Below, piece after piece: positions 62,129-64,000 of a stretch of 64,000 nt of DNA. The notes below the pieces were generated by a model. That model saw only the letters and a program-made list of their open reading frames with translations, was not told the DNA's origin and did no database searches. The position numbers were made by a program, and so were the translations under genes. Source of the stretch: Solenopsis invicta (Eukaryota; Arthropoda; Insecta; Hymenoptera; Formicidae); contig NC_052671.1 of assembly GCF_016802725.1 (NCBI RefSeq), positions 21,123,728-21,187,727 of the forward strand, read 5' to 3'. Every line of letters starts with the position of its first letter. Position 1 is the stretch's first letter.

Positions 62129-64000
62129 TTAAATAAGCTCATTAACCAAGGCATGCTTCAATTTAATGCCTTTTACAGTGTCTAATGTATAAAAATGAAG
62201 AGGAACGTGGTTTAACGTATTAATATTTAAACATTTGTATGTCTTATTTTCAGAACCAAATATCAATTCATAAAAGCGTAATGTAGGATTGAAAGTTGTA
62301 ATGAAACTTTTTACAACAATGCAAATATTTTTTTCCTCTGCATCTATTAATATAAGACATATTTTCCCAACCTCTACACCATATTGATATTTTTTCTGAT
62401 CAATAACGACAGGATCTCCAATTTTGTAAGGAGTACCTTTATAAATTACTTCCTTACATTCAGAAATATGAAAAATATTATCATTTCGTATTACATTTCT
62501 TATTTTATCTGAATACAGAACTTCGTTAAAAATAGTTTGTTCATGTACCTCAACTAAATTTCGCAGATCAGAACCAGATCGTAAGAGACATTGTAATCGC
62601 TCATGTTTTTTACTTAAAGATTGTGTAATATTAATGAAATTTTTTGTACTTCGAATTACTCTTTTAAAATATGTATGTTTACTTTCAAATCTCATTGTCC
62701 ACACATTAATTAAAGGACCAAATTGATTAATGAGATAAGGATAATGGCTTAAATAATGATGTTTAGGACGTAAACTTTTCTTAAATAATTCTGTTCGAAA
62801 ATCCAAGTATTCATTAATTATTACTTGTAAATAAGGTAAAAAGGATTTATGAATAATGGGCGCGCATACAATTTCCACGATTTCAGTTAATAATAAAAGA
62901 CTATGCCAAATTGGATCATTGATATCTTTAATGTCATTTTACAGAACAAGTGGCATGAATCTTAACAGTGTTCGAATTTCCCAAGCTCCACCAATGATTC
63001 TAGCACAATTTGATTGTATTTGTACCGGTTTATTTCTAGAATCTTCAGGTGATAGAGAAAACTTGTCTTTTTTGTAATTTAATTGTTCATATGTAAACCA
63101 CTTTTTTCGCACTAATTCTTGCACAATGAGAGCCAAATCATAAGCAACAACTCCTTCCATCAAATCGTGACCTAAACATGGAGGTAAACCAGGCTTGCAA
63201 ACATGAAAGCTTTGCAATTTATTAAAAATAGAATCAAATTTAATGCCATAATTGTTTTTTTCATCATTTATCGGCACTATACTTACAGCCGATTTATAGG
63301 ATACCTCAGAACGTAATTCGAAAGATTTACACTCATATGATTTGCTTTCATTGAATGTATGCGTATTTTCTATGTTATTGTTGCATTTCTTTTTATTTGT
63401 AAAAAAATCATCACGCTTTATTAAACAATAACGACAAAAGTATATTGCAGAACTGAAATTTTCCATGAAACCACCAAGAGCGTGACTACCAAGATTATCA
63501 CCGGCTATGAAAACTAAACCTCCTTTTCTTATATTATTTGGAGCAACTTCGATTCCAAACGTTTCTAAGATTTGTAAATCTTTAACTATCGGACCGTACA
63601 CTTTATTATGCTCAAATAAATTTTCTTTTATTAAAGCCACTAATTGAATCGAATTAATATGTGTTCTTATATAATTAGGAAGATTACCCAGGCTCATATA
63701 TACTCCTAAAATTTTATGCTTCTTTCGTGCTGATCCGATAGGATTTACTACCTCAAAACTGTCTTGATATAATATAACTTTAATTGCTTGAGGATTTTTT
63801 GCAAAAAATTCATTTTTTTTAAACTTTGTCCATCAATAAAATCTTGAAAAGTATCTGTGATATTTGAGAATGGTAAGTCTAAATATGCTTCTATAGATTT
63901 ATCTGTATACATTGCCTTTATAGTTTCCAAAATTGGAATGTAATAAAAAAAAGTTTCTTTATCTTTAGCATCTGTACCTAGCTTTATTTTTTTTGGTGAT
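62129..64000 (-). pseudogene. tnp2-like (CACTA-type) transposase, 5' end beyond the window
   Basis: Read on the minus strand from the window edge: 'YYIPILETIKAMYTDK', then 'ILYQDSFEVVNPIGSARKKH' followed by 'KILGVYMSLGNLP' (acidic residue at 63761), 'FIAGDNLGSHALGGFMENFS', a Cys motif in 'YFCRYC', 'GLPPCLGHDLMEGVVAYDL' and, near the end, 'PKHHYLSHYP' with 'WTMRFESKH'. This order matches animal tnp2/CACTA-like transposases. Two lesions: a frame change at an A-run near 63818 and an in-frame TAA at 62939-62941, after which the same frame continues to the stop at 62129. The gene is probably dead unless these are sequencing errors. Confidence 0.65.

Overview
The window looks like an insect nuclear genome, most likely a hymenopteran such as an ant. 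The reasons are AT-rich intronic DNA with GT-AG splice sites, dense and varied transposons (mariner, Tc1, Ty1/copia, solo LTRs, an RNase H-bearing LINE, a P-like element, a CACTA-like element and several MITEs), and a viral nucleoprotein-like gene embedded in the genome. The species call is inference. No bacterial operon, rRNA, tRNA or CRISPR was seen.

The centre of the window (2729-46272) is a tandem array of 28 direct copies with a 1550-base period. Every copy has a minus-strand ORF of 447 codons that reads like the nucleoprotein of a non-segmented negative-strand RNA virus (order Mononegavirales), so it is probably an endogenous viral element. Twenty-seven copies are open; most give identical proteins. 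Only the right-edge copy carries a nonsense codon, and its neighbour has a 15-base in-frame duplication. Successive ORFs are separated by a 131-base block that begins TG and ends CA. On the coding strand the block is preceded by a G-rich purine tract. This is the layout expected if the viral gene sits between two short LTRs and the array grew by recombination between them.

The array lies inside a mariner element. The perfect 27-base terminal inverted repeats, each flanked by TA, are at 2599-2625 and 47085-47111, 44.5 kb apart. An internally deleted mariner transposase is at 46390-47041. The mariner in turn sits in an intron of a minus-strand trypsin-like (HtrA/TYSND1-type) protease gene. Exons carrying the catalytic His (49384-49479), Asp (49181-49303) and a linker (48942-49118) are on the right. 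The exon with the catalytic Ser and the stop (2387-2587) is on the left. The intron is therefore about 46.35 kb, and the mariner ends 9 bases before the 3' splice site.

The flanks are transposon graveyard. To the left are an imperfect ~132-base tandem repeat and a 1.1-kb solo LTR (868-1980). To the right of the mariner, in the same intron, is a foldback element with an 8-base target duplication. Beyond the protease exons come AC and GT microsatellites around a palindromic segment, a second inverted copy of the solo LTR (50968-52118), a truncated LINE, a Tc1 remnant, the 3' end of a copia element with its LTR, a P-like transposase remnant and a 425-base MITE.

From 58466 to the end is a two-gene unit on the minus strand. 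It has a seven-exon gene with a CIDE-N-like start and, upstream of it, a tnp2-like transposase that runs off the window. This resembles the two-gene layout of CACTA transposons. Both genes carry lesions.
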